64,000 nt of DNA from Nigrospora sphaerica. Lineage: Eukaryota; Ascomycota; Sordariomycetes; Amphisphaeriales; Apiosporaceae. The position numbers were made by a program, and so were the translations under genes. The stretch lies in the NCBI GenBank assembly GCA_018287875.1, contig JAGVVL010000018.1:2286501-2350500 (forward strand), in the 5' to 3' direction. A model generated the notes under the pieces. That model had not been told where the DNA came from. It was given only the letters and a program-made list of their open reading frames with translations, and searched no databases. This document shows, in pieces, positions 11,464 through 21,545 of this stretch; within the stretch, counting starts at the first letter, position 1; every line of letters begins with the position of its first letter.

Positions 11464-13770
11464 TCGGTCGTTACTGCGCTTCGCTCCCTTTTCCCGCTCA
11501 ATCTTTTTCCCTTTATCACATGGAACGATAGACAGCGTTTGGCTTTCGACTCCCCTCTTCGACATACCCGCAGAGCAAGAGAGGAGCATCGGCGAGGGCA
11601 AGAGACGTGACGTCGAACTGATACCCAGAGTCGGCACCAACGGCGGGTTGCGACGCCCTTGCTTGGGGAGGTTGCCAAGGCACTCCCTTCATATCCAGTA
11701 CCAGGTACTGGCGGCGTTCAACATCGACATGACATTTGATTTTCTTTCTCTCCCTAGGGGGATTGCGGAACGGAGTCGGAAGATACACATGGCTTCAGTG
11801 CGAACTGTTCTTTTTTTTTCTCGTCCCCTTGTTTCGAGCCGGCGGATGAAGCATCTAGAAGTCATTAATAACGGATTTGGTTTTCGTGGGAGGTTAGTGG
11901 AGGGGTGCTGCGGCCATTGCCGGCATTGGCCCCCAACAAAAGAGAAGAGGGAGATATAGGAATCTGTCTTTGAGAGGCGCAGAGCGTGCGGCCTGTACAT
12001 TGTTATGATGGCCAGGGGAAACCTGGGAGAGCGCATGGTCGCACGAGACGCTGTACATATGAATACTTGGTGGAAGCATGTGGGCTTTCGCCAGTCGAGA
12101 TACCATGGATTAAGTTGGAAGTTTTCGCATTGACTGTTAGTAACGGCCGTTTCTTCGCAGTGTTCCGGATGCTGGAGATGTCGACCTTGCAGCTGGCCGG
12201 CCGTGTTGCCATGGACTGTCTCCTGTTCGTGTGTCGACCAGGGTGGGTGAGGCCCTTTCACACTTTGCTTCAGCCTACACCAGGGAGCGGCCGAAGGGCA
12301 AGGGAGTTCACGAGGGAGCAAGCAGTTAAAGCAACGGGCAACGGGGCTCTTTTATGAACCAGGGACCACCCCAGGGAAAGAAAGCACGCGTATGGCTTGA
12401 AACCTCCCCTTACTCTCTCCTTTTCCCCATTCCATCACAAAACGAAAGCAGGGGTCCTTTGGTGGATCAATCAGAGGCACGGCCGGTGCCGTGTTAGCCG
12501 TTCGAGCGTCCCTTGCATCAGGCGGGGTTTTTCCTTCCCGAACGCCAAGACGGGGGAGGCAGGGATGAGGACCGCTTGTTCCCCCACCACGCCCGTCCCG
12601 TTTCCTTGGCCGTTGATGGGCTGTAGGGTTGGCACGGGAAAGATTCCCGGGGGGTCGACCCCGTTCAAGGGAGAAGGGAGGACGACCCCTGAGCGAGAGG
12701 AGACAGAGAGAGAAGGGGGGGAGGGGGAGGGAGGAGGGGCGGGTTCGTCCACCAGGCGGCACGGCTTGGGAATTTCGAGGGTCGTGCGAGCGTGGCTTTG
12801 GGGTGAGGGAAAGGGGGTGGGGGGCAGCTCGAGACGTGGCGGGAGGGCAAACAGATAGTAATGGTTTTGCGTTGCTTGTTTGTTGCCGGAGCTTGGCCAA
12901 CCAACGAAAAGCGAAGGGTTGCGGCACGAGATTGTCAGCCGAGCAGGACGGAACAGTCCCCCCGGCGTTCCTGCCGCTGCTTCGCGGCACCCCCTTTCCT
13001 TACGCAGCCTCGAGGACAAGCGTCGAGTGATATGGGCGCGCGACCTTCCCCTCGCCCCCCTGGGATAAACCCCAAGGGGTTGGTATCGTCCCCATACTCT
13101 TATCGGTCCGCGTATCCCTCCCTCGCCTCGGGGCGGCCTGTATAAGTTCGGGTTAGGGCCAAGGGGCCGGTAGTCGAGACGTTGCGAGAAGTTCGCCCGC
13201 CCTCCCTGCCGGATCAGGGGGCAAAGGGCGGGGGTCCTCGTGGGCTCGAGGCTCCTGCCGAACGCCCGCGTCGAACATGGGGCTTTTCCGTCGTGCCCAA
13301 CTTGGCGTTTCGGTAACCGCGGAGCCGGGGCAGGGAGTTTTCGTCGTGGTGGGCACCCGCATAAGTGTAATGCGGAACCGCAATACGCGTTTTTTTCTTA
13401 TCACGGCGTCACGGGCTACGCGGAAGCCTGGGAGAAACCTAGGGGGATGCGGGAAATAAGGCGCGTGTTTCCGTCTCATCGCCGGCGTTCATGTTCGCTT
13501 GGCCTATGGGGGGGCGCGCCCGGCTCCCATGCACAACGGGAAAGCATAATGGCCCATCTCGAGAACAAAGGCGTGGGCATGCATAGGTAGGTAGCAATCT
13601 GCCGGGGCTCAGGAATACCAGGCACCACAAGAGGATGTTACAGTAGTCGCCCCCCACCTTTGGCAAAGTCCCTCGATAATACACACATTTGGGGAGGGGC
13701 ACGGTAGACGATTCCAACTCTCCCATTAGTTTCAGAAATCCCCCCCGCGCGCGCTCTCTTTTCGTCCTTC
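11464..13770. other. Convergent intergenic region
   Basis: This is the space between the 3' ends of the DUF3405 gene (+) and the MOT1 gene (-). It has purine-rich stretches (12680-12850) and short pyrimidine runs. Open frames are short and mutually overlapping on both strands. No gene or RNA is recognised. Confidence 0.5.
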
Positions 13771-15132
13771 TCAGGTGTTCAGCAGGGGCGTCCGCTCGAG
13801 GGCGGCACGGCGGCGGCGGGCGTCGAACCAGTCGGCGGCGCGGTAGGCGTAGTGGCAGAAGAGGCCGGCGAGGAAGCCGACGGCGTCGTTGCGGAAGGCG
13901 AGGATGCCGGCCGTGGTCAGGAGCATGACGGTCCAGCGCTCGGCGCGCTCGTCGTCGCCGAGGTCGCGGTGGCGCTTGCCGGGGGCGCCCGGGGGACCGG
14001 CGGCGGCGGCGGCGGCCGACTCCTCCCAGAGGTCGGCGGCGCCGTGGTTGAGGCTCCGGCCGACCTGGGCGAGCTCGAGGCCCGAGGCGAGCACGAGGAC
14101 GCCGAGCAGGGCGCGCGGGAAGGCGGCCAGCAGGTCCAGCAGGGAGTCGCCGAAGAGCAGGCCCAGGGCCAACTTGAGGAGGCCCAGCGCGACGACGCTG
14201 GCGCCGCTGCGCGCGCCGAAGCGGTGCTGCGCGGCGAGGCCGCCGGCGCCGTGGCACACGGGCATGGCGCCGAACCAGCAGCCCGTCAGGTTCATGGCGG
14301 CGACGCTGAGGCCGAGGGCCGTGACCGAGGGCGGCGGCAGGTGCGGCAGCAGCTCGGCGGCGAGGGCGCTGGCGGCGAGGACCGAGTTGAGCGTCGTGAG
14401 GGGCAGCTGAGCGAGGCCGAGGCCGACGGCGTCGGCGGTCCAGCGCGGCAGGCGGACCACGGGCCGCCAGGGGCTGAGGCCGGGCCAGCGGTGCGGCTGG
14501 CCGCGGTCGAAACCGAGGTGGTCGGTGGCGAGGACGACGACGGCCAGGCCGAGGCCGAGCAGGAAGACGGCGAGGGCGTAGGGGACGCGCGGGCGGCGCT
14601 GCGTCGCGACGAGGGCGGCGAAGGCGGCGAGGGCCCAGAGGCGGTTGTCGAGGGGCCGCGGCGCCGCCCACGGCAGCGGCTGCAGCAGCGCGGCGCCGGC
14701 CGACGTCACGAGCGACAGGCCGGCGCCGAGCTGGATGCCCTTGACGACGGGCACGGGCACGACGCGCGCGGCGCCGCGCAGCAGCCCCGTGGCCGCGAGC
14801 GCGAGCACGACGGCCGCCGTCACGCTGCCGGCCGCCATGGTCTCGCGCAGCGACGTGTGCGACGCCACCGCCGCCGCCGCGATGGCCTTCATCGGCTGCA
14901 CCGGCAGCGGCACGCCGAAGACGGCCCCCGTCGCCACGTTGAAGAGGCCCGAGAAGACGAGCGTCGGCCCCAGCGCCACCGACCCGTTGACCGCCAGCGC
15001 GATCAGCAGTGGCAACAGCGTCCCCAGGTCGCCGAGCGCCCCCGACAGCTCCGCCACCGGCGCCCGCCGCAGCGTGGCCACGTTGTGCCGGTGCGCCCGT
15101 CGGATATTGGCGAAAAACGACGGCGGCGCCAT
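13771..15132 (-). CDS. Molybdate transporter, MOT1 family (sulfate-permease-like)
   Basis: Intronless 453-aa polytopic membrane protein. The hallmark first repeat motif SGALGDLGTLLPLL is at residues 30-43, followed by PVQPMKAIA at 78-86. The second half carries PLTTLNSV at 244-251 and PVCHGAGGLAAQHRFGARSG at 291-310, the two signature regions of plant, algal and fungal MOT1 proteins. About ten hydrophobic segments are visible and there is no STAS domain, which fits MOT1 rather than SulP. The predicted job is high-affinity molybdate uptake for molybdenum-cofactor enzymes such as nitrate reductase. Whether it acts at the plasma or vacuolar membrane is not clear. Coding GC is extreme (Ala/Gly/Leu codons ending in C or G), which creates long mirror frames on the plus strand. 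Confidence 0.92.
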   Translation of the reverse strand: MAPPSFFANIRRAHRHNVATLRRAPVAELSGALGDLGTLLPLLIALAVNGSVALGPTLVFSGLFNVATGAVFGVPLPVQPMKAIAAAAVASHTSLRETMAAGSVTAAVVLALAATGLLRGAARVVPVPVVKGIQLGAGLSLVTSAGAALLQPLPWAAPRPLDNRLWALAAFAALVATQRRPRVPYALAVFLLGLGLAVVVLATDHLGFDRGQPHRWPGLSPWRPVVRLPRWTADAVGLGLAQLPLTTLNSVLAASALAAELLPHLPPPSVTALGLSVAAMNLTGCWFGAMPVCHGAGGLAAQHRFGARSGASVVALGLLKLALGLLFGDSLLDLLAAFPRALLGVLVLASGLELAQVGRSLNHGAADLWEESAAAAAAGPPGAPGKRHRDLGDDERAERWTVMLLTTAGILAFRNDAVGFLAGLFCHYAYRAADWFDARRRRAALERTPLLNT

Positions 15133-16528
15133 GGGGTCCCGTCGGTTGCGTGACTTTTGTTTCGGAGTCCTTCCGGGGACCAGGGCGGATGGGGGAGAAG
15201 TTGTGCCAGGGTGGAATTCGGAGGAATAGCAGCGATGAGGCTCTCTCTCTCTCTCCTTCCTTGCTTCTTTCCTTCTCTTTTTCTCTCCTGTTCTCTCGTC
15301 CCGCCTTTGTGGTCTTCAAGTTGAAACCTCAAGAGCCGCCGTTTGTGGTTCTGAACGTGGTCATTGACGTCGTCACTCGAGCGGGTCGAGGAGTTGTGCG
15401 TTTCTCTTACCCGCCCGGCTCAGGTGACGGCCCCGCTTCACATGAGATCGCCGTCGTTACACCTGCCAGCCCGACACGTAAGATGGCCCGCGAAACACCA
15501 GCTGTTGCGCTGTTCAGCACCATTGAGAGAGCCCCCCCCCCCCCCCACGCTCTCCTAATTTTAGGGCAGCCATTCAGCAAGACGGGTCATCATGGAAGCG
15601 GGACGCGGTCGCGGTACCATAGGAAGGCACCTTGATGAGACACAGCATACAGATAAGGATACTGCCCGAGACTCGAACATGGACATGCAGATGCAGAGGT
15701 GGAACGGACTGCCCCGTCTTCTTTTGCAGCGGCTCGCCACATTACACATTGGCGGTTTCCTTTGATCTGCAGGAGTGATCGACTCATGCTGGCCGAATAG
15801 TTGGACCAGGTCTGGAACCCGTTCCTTGACGATATTCCCGGCATGCGGTCAACCCGGAACCACGAAACCCGTGTCGTTCTCTCGCTTTGGCAAGAGGCAA
15901 CGCGCAAAGACCACCGACTTCTGAGCGGCCACTCTTTGGCTCCATCCAAGTATTGGTAGCACCAAGCACGACAAAAACGCTAGGCGCGTACCTGAGCTAC
16001 TACATACGTTTTGTATTGAGGACAGATTTCGAAGATGTATTGTGACCAGGCCGGGTCACTTGCTCACCCATTAGCCCATTGCCCATCATCTCATCCTATG
16101 CACATTTGCTTTTGCACCCGCGACGGCCTGCACGCATACGACCGCCGACAGGCCATGAGGGACCCAAGACCATGCCCTGAGAGTGCAGAGCCCAACTCCA
16201 CGCGGGCCCCTTCCGCGTTTGGGGCTGTCCTTAAAACAAGAAGCCATGCCCTCCAGCCCAAATTGGACAGGCTAGCAGGTCGGACCCGTGCCGGTCCGCT
16301 CGGGACCGGGCGGAAGAATGGCTACTGCGGGGGGGAAGAGGCCAGTATCGGGCGCAAGAGAGTCGAGAACCAACCAACGCCGGAAACGCCGTGAAACACC
16401 ATCAATGACTCCTACTCATCCTGCGTAAAGACGAGACGGTTATGACGAGGGGAGCAATGCAGTAAGCGGGGCGCAATGCCCGGGCTACTGCAGTGGTGTC
16501 GCCCGCACCAGTGCCCCGTGTCGGGTCT
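15133..16528. other. Intergenic region upstream of MOT1
   Basis: On the minus strand this is the MOT1 5' region, with a GA-rich block in transcript sense (CT-rich on plus, 15239-15300) that is probably leader. A C15 run lies at 15532-15546. The rest up to the 3' end of the SAP-like gene shows no gene. Confidence 0.45.
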
Positions 16529-17977
16529 TTACTTCTTAAGCACGGCATCGTAGATGCTGAACAGTCCGGTGATGGCGGTGCCGACCAACATACCCTTCCA
16601 GCCGCCGTAAACGGCACCGTCGATGCGGTTGATGGATTGCGGGTTAAGCCAGCCTCCGAACGTCACCTTCTGTCCGTAGACGACAAAGGACAGCAAGGCT
16701 TTGACAACGCTGAAGGTCAAGGGGTCGACAACGTAGTCGGGCTGAGACTGAGGGGTGCGGGGGCGGCGATCCGATCGGTTCGCAGCCGACAAGTTCACAA
16801 AGTATCCGGCGAAGGTGGGGATGATGAAGCTGGTCAGGGCCCAGATGAAGGCCGGCGACCAGAAGGACGTGGTCATGAGGAGGAAGAGGTCCGAAATCAT
16901 AACGGGGTGGTCCTTGGTGCCCAGGAAGCTGATGGCCGGAATGGTGAAGGCGTAGCGGTCGGGCAGCACCTCGGGGCGCAGGTACCAGAGCTCGAAGATG
17001 GAGACGATGGTGAGCACTGTGTTGACGGTGGACAGGTTCTCGCGCGTCGCGACGGTTGCCTCGGCGATGCCCGACTCCTTGTAGAGGGACGCAACCCGAT
17101 TGCGGACGGCCAGCGTGGAGCGGTCGACGACCTCGGCCACATCGGCGGGTGTGGCAGGCAGGACGAGGCGGTCCGTCAGGGCGCGCGCCGGCGTCTGGAC
17201 GAGGGCCGTCGTGTTACCCGAGGACGAGTCCTCTTCAGACGATCTGGACGCGCTTGTTAGCACATGCCCACCCGTGGCCGCGACGCGCCTCGTTGGCTTA
17301 CTCTTGGCTCATGTCGGGGACTTTCGCGGGGGCCGGGGGGTTCGCATCCTCGAGCACCCTCGTGGTGCGGCGACGCGGGACCTTCAAGGGCTTCTCCATG
17401 GGGCTGTCAATGTCCTTCTTGATGGGCAGGCTGATGTCCCTTTTCACGGGCGAAGGTAGCTCTCGCTTGATGGGCGAGCCCGCAGTACGGGTGCGGCTCG
17501 AGTAGAAGGGAGCGAGTTTAGGGTCGCTGCTGAACCGGGGCGAGTTCTGCGTCAGGAACTCGTCCAGCGCGAGCTCCAGCTCGCTTTTCTTCAAGGACTC
17601 GTAGCTGGGCGGCGCGACTCGAGTCAGCATACAATACGCGCCTCTCACGGGTGGCTGTCTATGACGCGATGCTCTCGAGGGCGGGAGGGGCTGCTCGCCG
17701 TGGGCGGACGCCGCGCGCATTCTGCCGCAGCGGCGCCAGCGACGAGTCGAGCTAATGACATAGGATACTCGCATCCATAGCTCGCAGCTCCGCACGAGGC
17801 GCGCGCGCGCGCGCTCACCAAAACACGGCGACAAACAACCGACGGTGGCATCGGCAGCCAATCTATGCGAAGCAAGATATGGACGAAAACCGCGACTTAC
17901 TTTTCGACGCCCAGATACTGAGCGACCTCAACCAGGTCGGACTTGCGTTGCCGCACCAGCCAAGTGTTGTTGGACAT
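16529..17977 (-). CDS. SAP-like, multi-pass membrane protein, unassigned function
   Basis: Exons (transcript order) 17977-17901, 17604-17302 and 17243-16529 give 364 aa. The first intron is 296 nt and the second 58 nt. The N-terminus reads WLVRQRKSDLVEVAQYLGV joined to ENYESLKKSELELALDEFL. Two short amphipathic helices with K-S-(D/E)-L cores make it look like a SAP/helix-extension-helix element. A basic Ser/Pro linker with repeated SP(I/V)K motifs (SPIKREL, SPVKRDI, PIKKDI) follows, then four to five hydrophobic segments from about residue 180. The KR-rich linker before membrane spans suggests an endomembrane or nuclear-envelope protein, but that is inference. I recognise it only as a conserved-looking fungal protein. 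Tandem CAG and GGC repeats lie in its upstream region. Confidence 0.72.
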
Positions 17978-18342
17978 GACGGCGGCGGGGATTGCGACCG
18001 CGATACGACGGGTGTGAGGGGTAATGGTTGTCGTTGTGGTCGCGTGCGCCAGGCGACCAAGATGCAATGGTTCTCAAGGGACCGGGCAGCCCGGGAGGGG
18101 GATAAGAGGTAAATACGATTGCAGATAGGGGAGCGTCCGTGTGTGCGGGAAGCAGTGAGGTGCAGCCAAGGGTAGGTTGCTCTGGAGGTGGTGACAGCGG
18201 GAGACTAGGGAAGGGTGGAGGAGCGGTTGGCTGTTGTTTATGTTTTTCTGCCTGTGTCTTGTTGTTTTGGGAAAGAAAGCCGGGGCGAAACGAGACGGGA
18301 AGGGCGTCTAGGTAATGAATGGCTCGAAGCTGGGGTAGCAGC

Positions 18343-18344
<2 letters not shown>

Positions 18345-18386
<42 letters not shown>
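18345..18386. repeat. (CAG)14 trinucleotide repeat
   Basis: Fourteen uninterrupted CAG units on the plus strand, read as CTG in the sense of the minus-strand SAP-like gene. The array starts 368 bases upstream of that ATG. Confidence 0.9.
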
Positions 18387-18387
<1 letters not shown>

Positions 18388-18420
18388 GGCAGCAACAACA
18401 GTGGGAGCGAAAGCAGAAGC

Positions 18421-18447
<27 letters not shown>
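18421..18447. repeat. (GGC)9 trinucleotide repeat
   Basis: Nine GGC units, 34 bases beyond the CAG array and followed by three more AGC units. Together with the CAG array it forms a compound triplet-repeat block in noncoding sequence. Confidence 0.88.
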
Positions 18448-18451
<4 letters not shown>

Positions 18452-19443
18452 GCAGGTGCATGAACGTCAGACGTGAACCACTCACCGAGTACTGCACGCA
18501 GGCGTATTATGGATTGTTTATCACCGTGTACATCGTACAACCCATCCCTGGACTAGCCGCCACACGGCACATCTTCCCCGTCCTTATCCCTCCCTCCCCG
18601 TCCCGCTGGGCTTGCCAGGGTGCCTGGTACTACCCTACCCTACGAATACACCATGGTGCTGATCGGATCTGACGAGGGTCACGTCGGTACGTCGTTGACT
18701 TGTCATGATCGTTATAGCCCCTCAGCCGTCGGCTACTCACACTTAGCCCAAGTATTCTTCACGTCACCCAGGATCAAGACGGCATGTACTCACTCTTCTT
18801 ATTTGACACCAACTGGGCGATGGTGATGAATTTGGGTGACTGGTGTCTCTCCTTCTCCCTGTCTCTCTCCCTCTCACACTACCTCACATGGATGGATTTG
18901 CTCTTTTTCAGGACTGTCCTCGCTCAATTCGACAAAAGTCAAAGCGCTCGTTCTCTCTCACTCTACCCTCTCAGGCTGTCTGCCGGCGCTGGCGGCTCAA
19001 GTGCGCCGCGCGCATTCGACGTGTCTAGTCGCCTCGCGTGCTTTGTCGTCTCATGCCCCCCCGCCTGCTCAAGTGGGCTCGCCTGCATCGTTGTAGTCGA
19101 CTTTTGATGCAATGCCACGGGCACCTCATATCCACCGTCGTCCTCCACCGCTGCCACCTGTTGGTAACTGACTGGCGGCAGCGCCCGACACTGTGGGGCG
19201 GGTAGCTCGAGCCCCCAGCTTCGTGAGAGGGAAAAAAAGCAGCCGCTTCTCACATGCCGATGTCGACTTTGCTTGCTGGCCGTGACATGTGTGGTCACCA
19301 CCGACTATGGGAAGTAATGATCCGGGTGGTTTTTAGCTTACAACTAGATTTCGAGGTGGTTTAGACTAATAAGTGCATGAAATGCACACACACACAGCGG
19401 CATAAACTCGACCGTCGTCCAGTCGGCACGCCCGCCGCCCGCA

Positions 19444-21545
19444 TTACAAGTCGATAAAGTCCACGAACCTCGCATCTTCCCTCGGCACCAACCGGATGGG
19501 GACAAACATGCCGCCGTGGAACTTCAGCGTCAGGAAACTCGTCGCACTTTGCAGGGTCTCCCTCGACTTGGCCTGGGCCTTCCGGTAGACGGCAATCCTC
19601 TGCTTTCGGTCCATGGCCTCCACTTCGGCGTCGCTGGCCCACTCGTCCACCGCAAGCTCGACGGTGTACTTCTGGAAGATGAAGCTGAGCGTGGCGATGA
19701 GCTCGACCTGCGCAATCCGTCGCCCGAGGCACGAGCGCGCCCCGTCTGAGAAGGGCAGGTACGCGCCCCGGGGCGGCCTGAAGAGCCGGGCGCTCGTGTC
19801 GGGGCCCGCGTAACCCCCGTAGTCTTCCGTGTCGGCGCCCTCCACCGGCGCCTGCGGGCTCTTCACCTCGGCCGCTCGGAACCAGCGCTCGGGCACGTAA
19901 TCGTCGATGTCTTGGGGGGCGCCCGTGATCTTGCTGGGTTGCGTCGGCCAGTACCTTGGGTTGCGGTGGGCGGCGACGATGCTGAGGCGTACATCGGACT
20001 CCCTGGGGAGGACGTGCCTCTCCCCGTCCACCGTGATGGCTTGGGCCTGGGCGTTGACCCTCTTGGGTACGTTTACCACCGGCGGCATCTTGCGCAGCGA
20101 TTCGTTCAAACTGGCCCCCACCATGGAATCCTGCAAAGCGGTGATACTGGATTCGTAGTCCCAGTCACGGGGGTCGCTGGCGCCGAATATTCTGTCCACG
20201 TCTCGTTGCAGCGCGCGCTGAGCCGCTGGGTTGGTCGCCAGCTCGAGCAGCGTGAAGTGAACCGTGTTGGCCGTTGTCTCGTGTCCGGCGACGAACATGA
20301 CAAAGGCGTTGCCGACAATCTCCTGATCCGTGAGCGTGGGGAGCTTGCCTGCCTTGCCTGAGCCCGTACCGCCCGCCTGCTTCTCACCATAGCTGGTACT
20401 GACAAGCTGGCCCATGAGATCCATCCCCATGTCCGCTTCCCCCTTTTGGACGTCTTCCACCTTGTCCTGAAGAAATTCGTTCATGTACTTGACGAAGTCG
20501 GTTTCCGCTTTTATGGCGGTTTTGGTGCTCTCGAAGGGAAGTATTCCTGCGTCGCGCATTAGTCCCGCAGCTCTCGTAAGTTTCGCCCCCGTTCCAACCT
20601 ACTGAGCAGCCATCTCGGCAGGATGAGCAGAAGGATAATTTTATCCAGAGTCTTTTCCAGCGCCGCCTTGAAGGTCATCTCGTGACCAGCGGGGGGTTCT
20701 AAAGCAGCGTATTTCTCAAATTTGGGGTCCGTGTCGGCGGGCAGCCTCTGTCCAGGCCACAAGAACCTCAGGCCGAAGCCGACGTAGCCAATGATGTGCA
20801 ACGTCAGGTTATTGGCGTCATGTTCGACCGACTTGATGGTCTTGTTGCCCTTCCCGTCCGGGCCAAGCCACTGGCTCACCATGCCGGCCGTCTGTCTGAT
20901 GGACTCGGCGAAGGTGAGGGCCGCGTTTCGTTCGTTGAATGAGGCCGATGTGACCTTGCGATGCAGTCTCCAGCTCGCCCCTTCCGTCGTGACGACATTG
21001 TTGCCGTACATGGCCAGGATTTTGTAACTGTCAAGTGGCTTGGGAAAGGCTTCCCGCTTAGCTGTGACCTGGTGAATGACTTCGGCGTTGCAGGTGTACA
21101 GCAACAACTGGTGAGGCGTGGCGAGCCAAAACGCCTCGCCCAGCTTCGCAAACACCTGGTAATTGCTTTTATATTGCCAGTCGGGTTGCAGTATCCTATC
21201 CCGCGATCAGTCCATGCTACAACACGGCGCCGCTGGGGAAGCCCTGGTACGTACGGCATAACGTCCTGCCAGTACTTCCGGGGCAGCGACTTGAAAAGGG
21301 GCATCCATAGCACCCGGAAGAGCCGAGCGACTGCGGTGTACGGGGCTGCAGCTGCGAGAAGCAGGCCGTGTGTTAGCGACGGTTGGGCGTGAACAAGGGC
21401 CACGGGGACGACGGCACTCACGCGCTACATAATACGGCAGCCCGCTGCCTTTAGCCAGCGCAATGTTCCTCCGCAAGGAGGCAATGAGGGAGTAAAAGTA
21501 ATAGATGACCGCCGCGAGCGGCAGCAACAACAACGTGGCCACCAT
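19444..21545 (-). CDS. Cytochrome P450 monooxygenase
   Basis: Exons (transcript order) 21545-21422, 21351-21255, 21195-20603 and 20546-19444 give 638 aa. An N-terminal membrane anchor is seen (MVATLLLLPLAAVIYYFYS). The I-helix oxygen-binding motif AGHETT is at residues 358-363 and the K-helix ESLR at 420-423. PERW is at 490-493, and the haem-binding loop FSDGARSCLG is at 537-546 with Cys544 as the axial ligand. All catalytic landmarks are intact. The third intron (56 nt, GTAGGT donor, ACTAAT branch) joins WLL to RILPFES; without it the gene would look frameshifted. The protein is longer than the usual 500-550 aa, partly from an insertion at about 495-530 before the haem loop. Substrate unknown. 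No other secondary-metabolism genes adjoin it, so a xenobiotic or fatty-acid role is as likely. Confidence 0.92.

Larger units (their letters stand above)
17978..19443. other. Upstream region of the SAP-like gene, 3' flank of the P450
   Basis: This is the upstream region of the minus-strand SAP-like gene and the 3' flank of the P450. It contains (CAG)14 at 18345-18386 and (GGC)9 at 18421-18447. Pyrimidine-rich sequence lies at 18840-18970. The open frames over the triplet repeats code only Ser, Ala or Leu runs and are not supported as genes. Confidence 0.5.

Noticed and set aside
13852..15153. 433-residue open frame on the plus strand opposite the MOT1 gene
   Set aside because: Ala/Gly/Glu/Arg-rich mirror of a very GC-rich permease. 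It has no motifs, whereas the minus strand has complete MOT1 signatures.
18215..18672. Poly-Ser / poly-Ala / poly-Leu coding frames
   Set aside because: They are translations of the CAG and GGC repeats in several frames on both strands, with no conserved sequence outside the repeats.
20547..20602. Apparent frameshift and stop in the middle of the P450
   Set aside because: A 56-nt intron with GTAGGT donor, ACTAAT branch and GACGCAG acceptor removes it and joins WLL to RILPFES in frame. The gene is intact.
220..21545. Secondary-metabolite gene cluster including the MFS exporter and P450
   Set aside because: No polyketide synthase, NRPS, terpene synthase or cluster regulator is visible, and the two genes are 17 kb apart with unrelated genes between.
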